Origin: Candidatus Pacearchaeota archaeon
GTDB taxonomy: Archaea > Nanobdellota > Nanobdellia > Pacearchaeales > GW2011-AR1
DNA: 28,751 bases
Direction of reading: 5' to 3'
NCBI GenBank assembly: GCA_002686355.1
Contig: NZBV01000017.1
Location: 1 to 28,751 of the forward strand
The position numbers and the translations under genes were made by a program. The notes below the pieces were generated by a model that saw nothing but the letters and a program-made list of their open reading frames with translations, made no database searches and had not been told where the DNA came from. Below are positions 1 to 7,585 of the stretch, piece by piece (position 1 is the stretch's first letter; the number at the start of each line of letters is the position of its first letter).

Positions 1-138
1 TACTTTTTTCTTAGCTACTTTCTTCTTTCTCTTGCCGCCTCTAGCCATCCTTGCCTCGCAGACATTTCCTTTGCCATCTACATAATAAAGATAACCCGCC
101 TTTCGCTTGACAACTTTTTTAGCAATTACTTTTCCCAT
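1..138 (-). CDS. Small basic protein, C-terminus beyond the window edge
   Basis: A start at 138 is preceded by a strong Shine-Dalgarno match (GGAGGTG, at about 144-150 on the minus strand). That is notable because most genes here look leaderless. The 46 visible codons begin MGKVIAKKVVKRKAGYLYYV and pass through a VDGKGNVCEA segment into a lysine/arginine tail (RGGKRKKK). No stop is seen before base 1, so the gene runs off the edge. Length and charge suggest a nucleic-acid-associated small protein. I recognise no named family, and the function is unknown. Confidence 0.7.
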   Translation of the reverse strand, partial: MGKVIAKKVVKRKAGYLYYVDGKGNVCEARMARGGKRKKKVAKKKV

Positions 139-210
139 GATATTCACCTCCTTTCATTGATTTAAAAACATCCCCCGAGGAGAAATGCCTTTTAATAAAC
201 AGATGATAGC

Positions 211-570
211 CTATCTACTATTTAAACTTTTCGTGTCCTCGACGAGGAATTTCACAGTGTTGTAATATTTCCGACTACAGGGAATCTCAACAAGTTTATG
301 AAAAGATCCTCCTGGGCAAATCATCAATTCAAAAGGTTTTATCTTTTTAATTTCGAGAATTTTATTCTTCTCACCAAGCCAGATAGCAACAAAAGGGAAG
401 AACACAAACCAAGAATGAATTGAAATCTTCACAGGTTTCCCAAAATCAAACAACAATACTTTAGCATTTTCCCGACGACAAAACATCAACCCCCAGAACT
501 TTTGAAAAAAATTGCCCCTCTTGACATCGAGGTTTAAGTTCTTGTTTTTATACTTTAAACCAATCTTCAT
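211..570 (-). CDS. DUF192 family protein
   Basis: This 119-residue protein has the DUF192 (COG1430) pattern. After a CRRENAKVLLFDFG strand comes the hydrophobic SWFVFFPFVAIWLGEKNKIL segment, then an IKKIKPFELMICPGG turn and a KLVEIP edge. DUF192 proteins are small beta-barrel proteins of unknown function, often secreted elsewhere, but no signal peptide is visible here. The gene overlaps the upstream metallopeptidase by about 23 bases, so the two are probably co-transcribed and translationally coupled. The family assignment is by motif recognition; the biochemical role is not known. Confidence 0.72.
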   Translation of the reverse strand: MKIGLKYKNKNLNLDVKRGNFFQKFWGLMFCRRENAKVLLFDFGKPVKISIHSWFVFFPFVAIWLGEKNKILEIKKIKPFELMICPGGSFHKLVEIPCSRKYYNTVKFLVEDTKSLNSR

Positions 571-949
571 ATTTTCCCTTCATCTCCTTTTTTGCTTTGT
601 AAGTTTTATACATCATATTAACATTCTTATCAGTAACAAGATGATGATGTTTAAATCCCCCCCCAAAAGTTTTAGGAACATGCATCAACTCGTGAATAAT
701 TGTCTTAATTCTGTCCTCCTCTGAAAATTTGTCAAATCTCTCTGACAAAAACTCCAGGACATAAAACGCCTGAACACTCATAGCCTTTTGCATTATTTTC
801 CCAAGTGCATGACATCGTGCAATTGTTCTCCTTGTCGAAGAACCATAACTTCGGAAACACTTCATTCTCTCAATCCTAACATGCGGAAACAGCAACTTAG
901 AGATCTCTTCTGCAATTTTCTGAATGTCAGGAGCAAATTCGTATTTCAT
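548..949 (-). CDS. Small putative metallopeptidase (HExxH)
   Basis: A protein of about 133 residues with a zinc-protease signature, TIIHELMHVPKTFGGG, followed by KHHH. The HELMH helix supplies two histidines and a glutamate, and a downstream histidine could be the third ligand. It resembles the short archaeal predicted metallopeptidases (COG4900-like). I chose the ATG at 949 (MKYEFAPDIQ) over one at 991: the extra 14 residues fall in an AT-rich promoter-like stretch, and a TATA-like TAATATAAA lies about 25 nt upstream of 949. The DUF192 gene follows with an overlap. The substrate is unknown. Confidence 0.72.
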   Translation of the reverse strand: MKYEFAPDIQKIAEEISKLLFPHVRIERMKCFRSYGSSTRRTIARCHALGKIMQKAMSVQAFYVLEFLSERFDKFSEEDRIKTIIHELMHVPKTFGGGFKHHHLVTDKNVNMMYKTYKAKKEMKGKYEDWFKV

Positions 950-982
950 TTTTAAAAAAAAAACGAATAAGTTTATATTAAT

Positions 983-1140
983 TTCGCTCATTTTGCTCGA
1001 TTATTACTTCACGATGGACCTTGCTACATCGCTCCACATTTTTATCTATCAAGATAGAATTTTTTAACAAACTTTTTTCAACGAGCAATTTGACAAAGCC
1101 AATTGTGAACAAATCAATTTGCGCATCAGCGCACAAATTT
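983..1140. repeat. Degenerate palindromic intergenic repeat, copy A
   Basis: The gap between the divergent metallopeptidase and MBL genes holds two inverted arms. The left arm (983-1035, plus) contains TTGCTCGATTATTA, CTTCACGATGGACC and ACATCGCTCC. The right arm, read on the minus strand (about 1115-1078), contains TTCACAATTGGCTTTGTC and AAATTGCTCG. That right arm closely matches the left arm of copy D (about 25971-25992: CTCACAATCGGCTTCACC then AAATTGTTCG). The space between is AT-rich. This is one of five related copies found by eye. Confidence 0.5.
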
Positions 1141-1177
1141 CAATAGATTTATTAAATAAAAACACCTTTTTCAAAAC

Positions 1178-1711
1178 ATGCTCCAAAAAATAAAACCAAA
1201 CATTTGGAAATTTTCGTTTAAAAAATTCGGCTCGTATGTTTATCTGATAAAACTAAAAAGAAAAAACATCTTGATTGATACAGGCTCTTCAGATAATATT
1301 CCAGAACTTGAAGAAAATATTAAGGAAGCCGAGCTTTTCACTAACAACATTGACATAGTGATTCTGACGCATAATCACTGGGACCATACAGGAGGAGTTA
1401 TTCTTTTTCCAGACGCGCAATTTTACGCAAGCAAAAAAGATTTTGGAGAAAATTTGATAGATATCTCTGAATTAAATATTCCTGAATTTAAAATCATAGA
1501 AACTCCTGGGCATTCAAAAGGAAGTTTCTGCATTTTATACGACGATGTTTTGTTTTCAGGAGACACAATCTTTCACAGAGGAACAATAGGAAGAACGGAT
1601 TTACCAGGAAGCTCCAAAAAGGAAATGGAAAAATCTTTGAAGAAATTGTCTAAAATAAAATATAAAATTTTATGCCCGGGTCATGGCAAGGGAACTTTAT
1701 CCTTTTATTGA
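1178..1711 (+). CDS. MBL-fold metallo-hydrolase
   Basis: A 177-residue metallo-beta-lactamase-fold protein. The metal motif THNHWDHTGG (HxHxDH) lies near residues 63-72. It is followed by the third-histidine segment ETPGHSKGS, the bridging aspartate in LFSGDTIFHRGTIGRTDLPG, and the last histidine in CPGHGKG. The order and the GRTDLPG stretch resemble glyoxalase II/GloB-like hydrolases, but it is shorter than true GloB (about 250 residues), so the substrate cannot be assigned. An AT-rich TATA-like stretch (TTTATTAAATA) about 30 nt upstream suggests a leaderless transcript. It is convergent with the DUF167 gene, which ends 16 bases away. Confidence 0.85.
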   Translation: MLQKIKPNIWKFSFKKFGSYVYLIKLKRKNILIDTGSSDNIPELEENIKEAELFTNNIDIVILTHNHWDHTGGVILFPDAQFYASKKDFGENLIDISELNIPEFKIIETPGHSKGSFCILYDDVLFSGDTIFHRGTIGRTDLPGSSKKEMEKSLKKLSKIKYKILCPGHGKGTLSFY

Positions 1712-1727
1712 TATGTTAAAATAAAAA

Positions 1728-1967
1728 TCAATCCTCAACCCAAACAATCTTAGTCCTCGACGTAAAACCAGATTTTATCTTAACTTCTCTTCCAAAATAC
1801 CTAACCAGCACTTTAATAAGCTCCAAATTGGCTTTTCCTTCTTCTACAGAAGATTTTAATCTTACAAAATATAACCCATCAAACCCTTTCTCTGAAAAAA
1901 GTTCAGAAGAAATCTTCTCAACACTCTGTTCCTCTGAATTTGGTTTAACTCTAACTTTTATTTTCAT
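1728..1967 (-). CDS. DUF167 (YggU/UPF0235) family protein
   Basis: This 79-residue protein shows the DUF167 hallmarks: the basic first strand MKIKVRVKPNSEEQSVEK, the central VRLKSSVEEGKANLELIKVL (the family's P..GKAN..li..L motif), and a closing KIKSGFTSRTKIVWVE. Length is typical for the family, which is conserved in archaea and bacteria but functionally uncharacterised. Its start lies inside the end of the upstream CxxCxxxCC gene (17-base overlap), so the two form an operon with likely translational coupling. Confidence 0.85.
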   Translation of the reverse strand: MKIKVRVKPNSEEQSVEKISSELFSEKGFDGLYFVRLKSSVEEGKANLELIKVLVRYFGREVKIKSGFTSRTKIVWVED

Positions 1968-2310
1968 TTTTAAGATTGTTTTTTATATAATCTTCAACAT
2001 CTTTAACTATTTTGAAAGTATACTTCTCCCCATAATCATCATTATGAAACAAACAATCCTCTTGAGAATATTCTCTACAAATCTTAGGTCGTTTATCATA
2101 GATATTACATTCATTATTTCTTCCTAAAAATTCACAAGGGGTTAAAAATTCAATAAACCATTTTCCATCGATATCAACAAAAACATTCACATTCTCATGA
2201 CAGACATACCATTTAATATTTTCAAAATCCTCCAAATCCGTTGGCTTATCAATCTCCAATGCAACATATCTGCAACACTTTCCATCACAATTCCCACAAT
2301 CTCTTTTCAT
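1951..2310 (-). CDS. YkgJ-like CxxCxxxCC cluster protein
   Basis: A 119-residue protein with the N-terminal cysteine signature CGNCDGKCC. Later cysteines occur in LTPCEFLGRNNECNIYDKRP and CREYSQEDC. The spacing CxxCxxxCC ... C ... C-x-Y is characteristic of the YkgJ/UPF0153 family, thought to bind zinc or an Fe-S cluster. The terminal stretch is lysine/asparagine-rich. It is the first gene of a two-gene unit with DUF167. The enzymatic role is unknown. Confidence 0.85.
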   Translation of the reverse strand: MKRDCGNCDGKCCRYVALEIDKPTDLEDFENIKWYVCHENVNVFVDIDGKWFIEFLTPCEFLGRNNECNIYDKRPKICREYSQEDCLFHNDDYGEKYTFKIVKDVEDYIKNNLKNENKS

Positions 2311-2407
2311 CTGAAAAAAAGATACAAGGGGTTTTTAAAATATTTGTTCAGGAAATATATTTTAAAAAATAACTGAGATTATAATCATACATTGGTTAGG
2401 GTATTAG

Positions 2408-2700
2408 ATGGAAGAGTTAAAGAAACTTCCAGAACAAGAACCAAGATGCCCAAAGATTGGAGTACCCCAAAAAAATTTGTGAAGTAATTGATAGAATGTC
2501 TATTTTTATGGAAATTATATCTAAAGTGAGATATTCACAGGACAGGGGATATGAACTCAAAACTCCCTTCCTGTTCATATAAAAGGCAAAATATATGCAG
2601 CCCTAAAAGAAAAACCAGAAACAACTCAAATGAAACTTTGCTGAATACAATTGAATTCACAGAACCTACAGAAGAGGGTGGACTCACTTAGTTTAGTCAG
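2408..2700 (+). pseudogene. Decayed small gene, several frameshifts
   Basis: This stretch of about 300 bases has no intact ORF but reads as coding in successive plus-strand frames. From ATG 2408 it gives MEELKKLPEQEPRCPKIGVP. After the A-run near 2469-2475 another frame continues KICEVIDRMSIFMEIISK to a stop near 2580. A further shift gives HIKGKIYAALKEKPETTQMK, and then IEFTEPTEEGGLT. A TATA-like AT block lies about 40 nt upstream. The coding-like composition in three linked frames suggests a recently inactivated gene of about 90-100 codons. No family was recognised, and random AT-rich ORF noise is possible. Confidence 0.4.
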
Positions 2701-2714
2701 ATAGTACTAAATGA

Positions 2715-3902
2715 TCACTCTGTAACAATCTCAACAACATCACGATGCTTTAACTTGTGCTCCTTGCTAATCGCCTTTTTTGTCTTTGCATCAATTGCCT
2801 TAATGAATTTATCTCCTAAATCCGTGTGAATATGATATGCAAAATTCAGGGCAGTTGAATACTCTGGAATCAAAAAACAATCAGGCAAAACATTCCCCTT
2901 ACTATCCACTAGTTTATTCGCATTATCAACTGGGAAAACAGCAATATACTTCAACAGCTCAAAAACAACCTTATCCAAAACTTCCTGCACGCCAGTTGAA
3001 CCATAAATATTCAAAACATCTTTCTTAATCTTTTCCAAAGCTTCTTTCTGCTTACCAGTCACCCCTCCGGTAATCTCAAAACTCTTATCCCCCGGAATAT
3101 ATTTAATCAAGCCAGGCTTTCCAGCCTCACGCAGAGCCAACTCAGAATCAGCAGAACAAGGAACAATATACAAATCTGGAAATTCTTTTCTTAATTTCTC
3201 AAGATTACTTTTACTCTCAGGCAAATCAATTTTATTCGCTGCAATGATCATTGGTTTTGTCTTTTTTCTCAATGCAGAAGCAAATTTCATCAGCTCTTTG
3301 TCACTCCAATTCAAAGCATTACTAACATCAAAACCCCCCTCACTAACAACCTCTGTCACATCATCTTCTGAAATTTTCAAGCCAGAAAACTGCTTTGCAA
3401 CTGCATTTGCAAAATCCCTTTTTTCAACCTGAAGAGTTCTAGCAAAACCTTTCCAAACCTTATTCATTATCCCTAAATGCCAAAAATTAAGCTCGTTTTC
3501 TAGCATCTCAACATCTTTTGCAGGGTCGTGGCCTTTTGTCTTCTCGCCTTTTTCATTAGTCTCTCCTGAAATATCAACAATATGAATAAACGCATCTGCC
3601 TGGCGCAAGTCATCCAGAAACTGATTTCCCATCCCCTTACCATCGCTCGCACCTCTTACCAAACCAGCAACATCCATCAGTTCAACAGGCACAAATCTCT
3701 TACCCCCAACACAAGAACCCTTTTGCGGACTGCACTTCATCTTAAAATCCCTACACAAGCAATCAATCCTCACATAACCAATCCCGTGATTTGGTTTTAT
3801 TGTAGTAAAAGGATAATTAGCAATCAACACATCTGCCAGAGTCGCTGCCTTAAAAAATGTCGACTTCCCACACGAAGGTTTTCCAACAAGCCCGATTAAC
3901 AT
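2715..3902 (-). CDS. YchF/OLA1-type TGS-domain GTPase
   Basis: A 395-residue P-loop NTPase of the Obg/YchF superfamily. G1 is GLVGKPSCGKST at the extreme N-terminus, with a threonine-rich switch I (NYPFTTIKPN), G3 DVAGLVRGASDGKGMGN, G4 ANKIDLPES and G5 PCSADSE. The C-terminal 80 residues form a TGS domain (SKGNVLPDCFLIPEYSTALN to KHRDVVEIVTE). The archaeal homologues associate with translation. I start at ATG 3902 (MLIGLVGKP); the in-frame codon at 3911 is TTG and would add only three residues. The upstream neighbour is tRNA-Ile, 40 bases away in the same direction. Confidence 0.9.
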   Translation of the reverse strand: MLIGLVGKPSCGKSTFFKAATLADVLIANYPFTTIKPNHGIGYVRIDCLCRDFKMKCSPQKGSCVGGKRFVPVELMDVAGLVRGASDGKGMGNQFLDDLRQADAFIHIVDISGETNEKGEKTKGHDPAKDVEMLENELNFWHLGIMNKVWKGFARTLQVEKRDFANAVAKQFSGLKISEDDVTEVVSEGGFDVSNALNWSDKELMKFASALRKKTKPMIIAANKIDLPESKSNLEKLRKEFPDLYIVPCSADSELALREAGKPGLIKYIPGDKSFEITGGVTGKQKEALEKIKKDVLNIYGSTGVQEVLDKVVFELLKYIAVFPVDNANKLVDSKGNVLPDCFLIPEYSTALNFAYHIHTDLGDKFIKAIDAKTKKAISKEHKLKHRDVVEIVTE

Positions 3903-3942
3903 ATCATCCAAGATAAAACCAATTATTTAAATTTATAGAAAT

Positions 3943-4059
3943 GAGCCTGCACGGATTTGAACCGTGGACCCCCAGCTTTCCTAGACAGGAATAAGCAATA
4001 GCTCTAATGAACCATTGTCATATAAGACTGGTGCTCTAACCAAGCTGAGCTACAGGCTC
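3943..4059 (-). tRNA. tRNA-Ile(UAU) with a 43-nt intron
   Basis: On the minus strand the ends pair perfectly (GAGCCTG/CAGGCTC), with discriminator A at 3942, D-arm GCTC/GAGC, anticodon stem CCAGT/GCTGG, and T-arm CACGG-TTCAAAT-CCGTG. The loop reads C-T-TAT-A, giving anticodon UAU. A 43-nt intron sits at 37/38 (about 3978-4020). A bulge-helix-bulge is visible: bulge TA|T, 4-bp helix CTTA/TAGG, bulge AA|A, then inner helix GACA/TGTC. These fix the splice sites. CCA is not encoded. Most archaea read AUA with an agmatidine-modified CAU tRNA, so UAU is unusual. Confidence 0.9.
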
Positions 4060-4115
4060 TTATTAAACAAGGACTAATAGAATTATTAAAGTTTTCTAAT
4101 CCGAAATAAACCTAT

Positions 4116-4298
4116 TCAATAATTCTCTATATGCGATTCTCCTTTACCTTTTTCTAAAAAATTCCCAGAGATTAATCTTTTCCTTAATCGATTAGCAATA
4201 ACAGGAGCTTGATGGTCTTGCTTCAAAAAATAACCCGTATCTAACATCCTAACAATATTCCTACAGACAATCACAACTTCATATTCATTAAACAACAT
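4116..4298 (-). CDS. Small hypothetical protein
   Basis: A 60-codon ORF in the 367-base gap between two tRNA genes. It begins MLFNEYEVVIVCRNIVRML and has a basic centre (NRLRKRLISGNF). An AATATAAAC TATA-like box lies about 35-40 nt upstream on the same strand, compatible with a short leader. No family was recognised. The rest of the gap (4299-4426) is AT-rich and seems to hold only promoter sequence for this ORF and tRNA-Glu. Confidence 0.4.
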   Translation of the reverse strand: MLFNEYEVVIVCRNIVRMLDTGYFLKQDHQAPVIANRLRKRLISGNFLEKGKGESHIENY

Positions 4299-4426
4299 AA
4301 ACTAATCATAGAAAAAGGAGGTTTAACTGTTTATATTTTTTAAGATATATTTCAGTTATCTTTAAAAACAGATTTTAACAATTAATTCTAAACCCTTCAC
4401 AGATAAGCTCTATACGAAGCATTTGA

Positions 4427-4499
4427 GCCCCCATAGTTCAGTGGCCAAGAATGCTGCCCTTTCAAGGCAGTGACCCGAGTTCGAATCTCGGTGGGGGCG
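4427..4499 (+). tRNA. tRNA-Glu(UUC)
   Basis: A cloverleaf of 73 nt including discriminator G at 4499. Acceptor GCCCCCA pairs with TGGGGGC, the D-stem is GTTC/GAAT, the anticodon stem is CTGCC/GGCAG with loop CT-TTC-AA, and the T-arm is CCGAG-TTCGAAT-CTCGG. The anticodon is UUC. There is no intron, and CCA is not encoded. The wobble uridine U34 of this tRNA is a classic target for Elp3- and thiolase-type modification, for which candidate enzymes are encoded elsewhere in the window. Confidence 0.95.
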
Positions 4500-4513
4500 T
4501 TGGACAAAAGCGT

Positions 4514-4828
4514 TCATTTTTCCCGACAACTTGCCCAGTATTCATTTTTTTCAATGCTCGCCTTAAAATGACTCTCACCTTTCACTCTAAGTTCCCAATA
4601 AACAATCTGGCCTTGAACAGTACCTATTCTTCGCATAATTTTTTTCAAAGCTCTTTTTGCAGCTCCTTTTTTCTGCGGCGATGCTTTTGGATCTTCAAGA
4701 TTAGCTTCTGTTTCTTTTTTCCATTCCAAAACTTCTTTCATTTCTTCTTGAATATCTTTATACTTTTCTTTAATTTCTTCTTCAGTTAAAGGCGGATTCT
4801 TGTGCTTAGAATAATATTGTGAAGGCAT
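4514..4828 (-). CDS. Charged coiled-coil hypothetical protein
   Basis: A 104-residue protein starting MPSQYYSKHKNPPLTEEEIK, followed by a long glutamate/lysine-rich helix (KYKDIQEEMKEVLEWKKETE) likely to form a coiled coil. A basic stretch (KKGAAKRALKKIMRR) and a C-terminal KGESHFKASIEKNEYWASC complete it. I start at ATG 4828 rather than accept the longer frame, because the extension is only antisense to the GIY-YIG gene at 4880. It is divergent from that gene, and its stop is close to the tRNA-Glu 3' end. No family or function recognised. Confidence 0.65.
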   Translation of the reverse strand: MPSQYYSKHKNPPLTEEEIKEKYKDIQEEMKEVLEWKKETEANLEDPKASPQKKGAAKRALKKIMRRIGTVQGQIVYWELRVKGESHFKASIEKNEYWASCREK

Positions 4829-4879
4829 TTTTATTTTAAGAGGGTTTGATTTAAATAATTTGTTTTTTTTCTTCTTAAT

Positions 4880-5149
4880 ATGAAAAAGCAATGGTTTGTT
4901 TATATCCTTGAATGCAGTGATGGCTCTTATTACACAGGCGTGACTAATGACATTCACAAAAGGATGAAAGCCCATGTAGAAGGCAGGGGGAGCAAATATG
5001 TTTACAAGAGGGGTTTTGAGAAACTTCTTCTTGGAAAGCCATGCAAGAGCAAATCTGAAGCATGCAAACACGAATACCAAATCAAACAACTTTCAAGAAA
5101 TCAAAAATTAGATTGGTTCAAGAAACTCCCTAATTGCATCTTTTTTTAA
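4880..5149 (+). CDS. GIY-YIG domain protein
   Basis: An 89-residue stand-alone GIY-YIG domain. The signature appears as WFVYILECSDGSYYTGVTND, followed by the conserved arginine and helix (IHKRMKAHVEGRGSKY), a KLLLGKPCKSKSEACKHE segment with the conserved glutamate, and a terminal LSRNQKLDWFKKL. This is the small COG2827/UhpC-YhbQ-like type. Such proteins are putative structure-specific nucleases, but single-domain members are poorly characterised. Length is normal for the family. Confidence 0.88.
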   Translation: MKKQWFVYILECSDGSYYTGVTNDIHKRMKAHVEGRGSKYVYKRGFEKLLLGKPCKSKSEACKHEYQIKQLSRNQKLDWFKKLPNCIFF

Positions 5150-5294
5150 CTTTAATAAATCAGTAAAAATAAAAATGGAATTCTTAAAAAGGAGTATGTT
5201 GCTAATTATCCCTAGCTAATGGCTCCTACAAGGAAGTTAATTCTATTTTATAATGCCCTACCTGATAAAAATGTTGAATGCTTTTAAAGGATAA

Positions 5295-6473
5295 TCATGA
5301 TTTTGAGGCAATTGACTCAATTATCTCCTTATATCTTCCAATAACTTTCTTCCAATAAAGATTTTCGTAAATTTCTTTGGATAAACCAGGTTTGATGGTA
5401 AAATCTCTTTCACGAGCATGCTCTAAAGCATTCTCAAATGAATTCATGTCGTGAATTGAAAAAAGTAAGTCGTCAAGCCCGTATTTATGATAAACTTCCT
5501 TGGCCCCTGCCCGATCAGAAAGAAGTGTTGGAGTTCCACAGACAAGAGACTCAACAGCACCATTGCAGTATGTTTCAAAAAAGGAGGGTACAATATTAGC
5601 AGAGATTTCTTTTTCATAAAATTTTTTCAATCTTTCTTTAGATCGAGGAGCATAATAAAAAACCTCCTCATCAGTTATCTTTTTTAGCAAAAGTTTCCCA
5701 GTTGGTTTAGTTGCCGCGGCACTAATGTCTGTAACGATCTTCAATTTTGAATTGTCTTTCATATTTTCATTCAACCCAAGAAAAAAAGGCAGGTTTTTTA
5801 CATGATGAACTCTCCCGATGTATCCCAATATTAATTCAGAGGGGACTTTCCGATTATATCCACTTGAAGTAAATTCTTCTGAAACGCCATTCCAAACAAC
5901 ATGACTTTTCCTGAAATTGATTCCATGTATTTTCTCTACTGTATCTCTACAAGTATTTGAAGGAAACATATATGTAACATTGTCCATAGCAATATCAGAA
6001 ACAAATTCTTTTCCAATTTGCCCCAAGATAACCCTCGTATCTCCCGTATAATTGCTTATTTCCTTTTCAAGAACTCCGGCATATTCCTGCAGCGCCTTAT
6101 CCAAAATCCCCTCCCTCTTGCATGCCTTGTACAAAAAATAACTTGTAAGAGATGTCCCTGGGATTAATACTACTTCTGGGCTTACCTCTCTAATAAGATT
6201 CTGATATTCATTGACAATTTTCTCAACCCCCCTATTGAATTCATAATAATTCTTCGATTTTCCTAAAATCTCAAAAATAGTTTTCCCACCTGTCCTCTCA
6301 AGAGCATTAATTTTATGTATATTACAATTATCTCTGGAGATATAACCTTTTTCTGTGTTTAATTCGACAATATGAAATGTATCCTGTGGAGAATGCTTGA
6401 TTTGCTCAATCTTTCTAGTATGAATTCCTCCAAATTTATCATTCCCAGCCGAGTTTGTTGTTAGGATTTTCAT
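5295..6473 (-). CDS. GT-B fold glycosyltransferase (GT4-like)
   Basis: A 392-residue protein with the two-lobed pattern of family 4 glycosyltransferases. The N-lobe opens MKILTTNSAGNDKFGGIHTR, with a glycine-rich start. The C-lobe begins near residue 218 with LGYIGRVHHVKNLPFFL and carries the donor-binding SFFETYCNGAVESLVCGTPT segment (the family's EgfG.p.lEAmacG.Pv motif) followed by LLSDRAGAKEV. No membrane segment is visible, so it is probably cytosolic or peripheral. It stands alone on its strand, with no other sugar genes nearby, so neither donor nor acceptor can be inferred. Confidence 0.82.
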   Translation of the reverse strand: MKILTTNSAGNDKFGGIHTRKIEQIKHSPQDTFHIVELNTEKGYISRDNCNIHKINALERTGGKTIFEILGKSKNYYEFNRGVEKIVNEYQNLIREVSPEVVLIPGTSLTSYFLYKACKREGILDKALQEYAGVLEKEISNYTGDTRVILGQIGKEFVSDIAMDNVTYMFPSNTCRDTVEKIHGINFRKSHVVWNGVSEEFTSSGYNRKVPSELILGYIGRVHHVKNLPFFLGLNENMKDNSKLKIVTDISAAATKPTGKLLLKKITDEEVFYYAPRSKERLKKFYEKEISANIVPSFFETYCNGAVESLVCGTPTLLSDRAGAKEVYHKYGLDDLLFSIHDMNSFENALEHARERDFTIKPGLSKEIYENLYWKKVIGRYKEIIESIASKS

Positions 6474-6608
6474 TTTAAATTAAATCGCCGAATATAATTT
6501 AATCCAATGATTACACCGGCCCATAGATTGTTTCGCAAAGATTGTTACAAAAGGTTCCATAATAGATATAAAAAGATTGTTATACTAAAACAAATAAATA
6601 AAATCCAA

Positions 6609-6616
6609 TTTATAAA
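6609..6616 (+). promoter_or_regulatory. TATA box of the permuted GTPase gene
   Basis: TTTATAAA begins 29 nt upstream of ATG 6638. The spacing puts initiation at or next to the start codon, typical of leaderless archaeal genes. Confidence 0.6.
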
Positions 6617-6637
6617 CCCATCCTTCCTCATTATTCC

Positions 6638-7585
6638 ATGAAAGTCAGATATTCTTTTTCTTCACGAAAAACAAAACGTGCAACAAAATCTCCAAAAATG
6701 CGAAAGCAAAAAGAAAAATATCCAGAAATTATCAAAAGAATAATCCTGGAATCGGATATAATCCTTGAAATTCTTGATGCGAGATTCATAGAAAAAACAA
6801 GAAACAAGGAAATTGAAAAGAAAATAAAAGGCCTGAATAAAAAAATAATCTATGTCCTCAACAAATCTGATCTAATAAGAAGGATTGACAAAAAAGAATT
6901 ATCAAAGGTAAAACCAAACTTAACTATCTCGTGCAAAACAAGAAAGAATATCAGAAAAGTAAGAGATCTGATAAAAAGAGAAGTAAAGAAAATAAAAAAA
7001 GTCGACAAAAGAAAACCATCCATCAATGAATTAATGGAAACTCCAAGAGCAATTAGGGTGGGACGAGCAAAGCGAGGTTTGGGAGGGCAAAAAATAGCTC
7101 GAAAAATTTTAAGAAGTGCCCCCGTTATTGTAGGAATAATAGGCTATCCAAACACAGGAAAGAGCTCTCTAATAAATCTTTTAATCGGAAAATCAAAAGC
7201 AGGCACTGGTGCAGATGCAGGATTCACAAAAGGAGTTCAAAAGCTAAAATTAGAACAGGATATAATTTTATTAGACACCCCAGGAGTCATCCCAAAAGAA
7301 GAGTACTCAAATGTAAAAAGCAAAAAAATAGCACAACATACGATTGTTGGCAGTCGCTCTTATTCACAAGTCAAAGATCCTGAAATGGTAATATCAAGGT
7401 TAGTAAAAGAATATCCCAAAGTCTTGGAGAATCATTATAAAACAAGATTAAAACCAGATGCTGAAAAAATTTTAGGAGAATTAGGGAAAAGGTGGAATTA
7501 TCTCGAACAAGGCGGCAAGGTTAATTTTGACAAAACAGCAAGGAAGATTTTGAAAGATTGGCAAACAGGAGTTATAAAAATTTAA
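6638..7585 (+). CDS. Circularly permuted YlqF/RbgA-type GTPase
   Basis: A 315-residue GTPase whose motifs occur in permuted order. G4 NKSD is at residues 75-78 and G5 SCK near 98-100. G1 GYPNTGKSS follows at 169-177, G2-like GFTKG near 195-199, and G3 DTPG at 213-216. The first 30 residues are very basic. This order defines the MMR1_HSR1/YlqF group, which assists large ribosomal subunit maturation. The promoter box is 29 nt upstream. Its 3' end overlaps the convergent Elp3 gene by 14 bases. Confidence 0.9.
   Translation: MKVRYSFSSRKTKRATKSPKMRKQKEKYPEIIKRIILESDIILEILDARFIEKTRNKEIEKKIKGLNKKIIYVLNKSDLIRRIDKKELSKVKPNLTISCKTRKNIRKVRDLIKREVKKIKKVDKRKPSINELMETPRAIRVGRAKRGLGGQKIARKILRSAPVIVGIIGYPNTGKSSLINLLIGKSKAGTGADAGFTKGVQKLKLEQDIILLDTPGVIPKEEYSNVKSKKIAQHTIVGSRSYSQVKDPEMVISRLVKEYPKVLENHYKTRLKPDAEKILGELGKRWNYLEQGGKVNFDKTARKILKDWQTGVIKI

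Noticed and set aside
983..1140. Integron attC sites
   Set aside because: The palindromic arms lack the conserved RYYYAAC and GTTRRRY ends, and there is no integrase or cassette array.
2837..3899. Several plus-strand ORFs across 2837-3899
   Set aside because: They are shadows of the YchF-like GTPase, whose motifs fix the minus strand.
4829..5089. N-terminal extension of the coiled-coil gene (ORF back to 5089)
   Set aside because: It is wholly antisense to the GIY-YIG gene, whose motifs are clear; the natural start is ATG 4828.
5150..5294. Possible 22-codon ORF (ATG near 5220)
   Set aside because: Too short and without promoter or similarity; I see nothing else in this 145-base gap.
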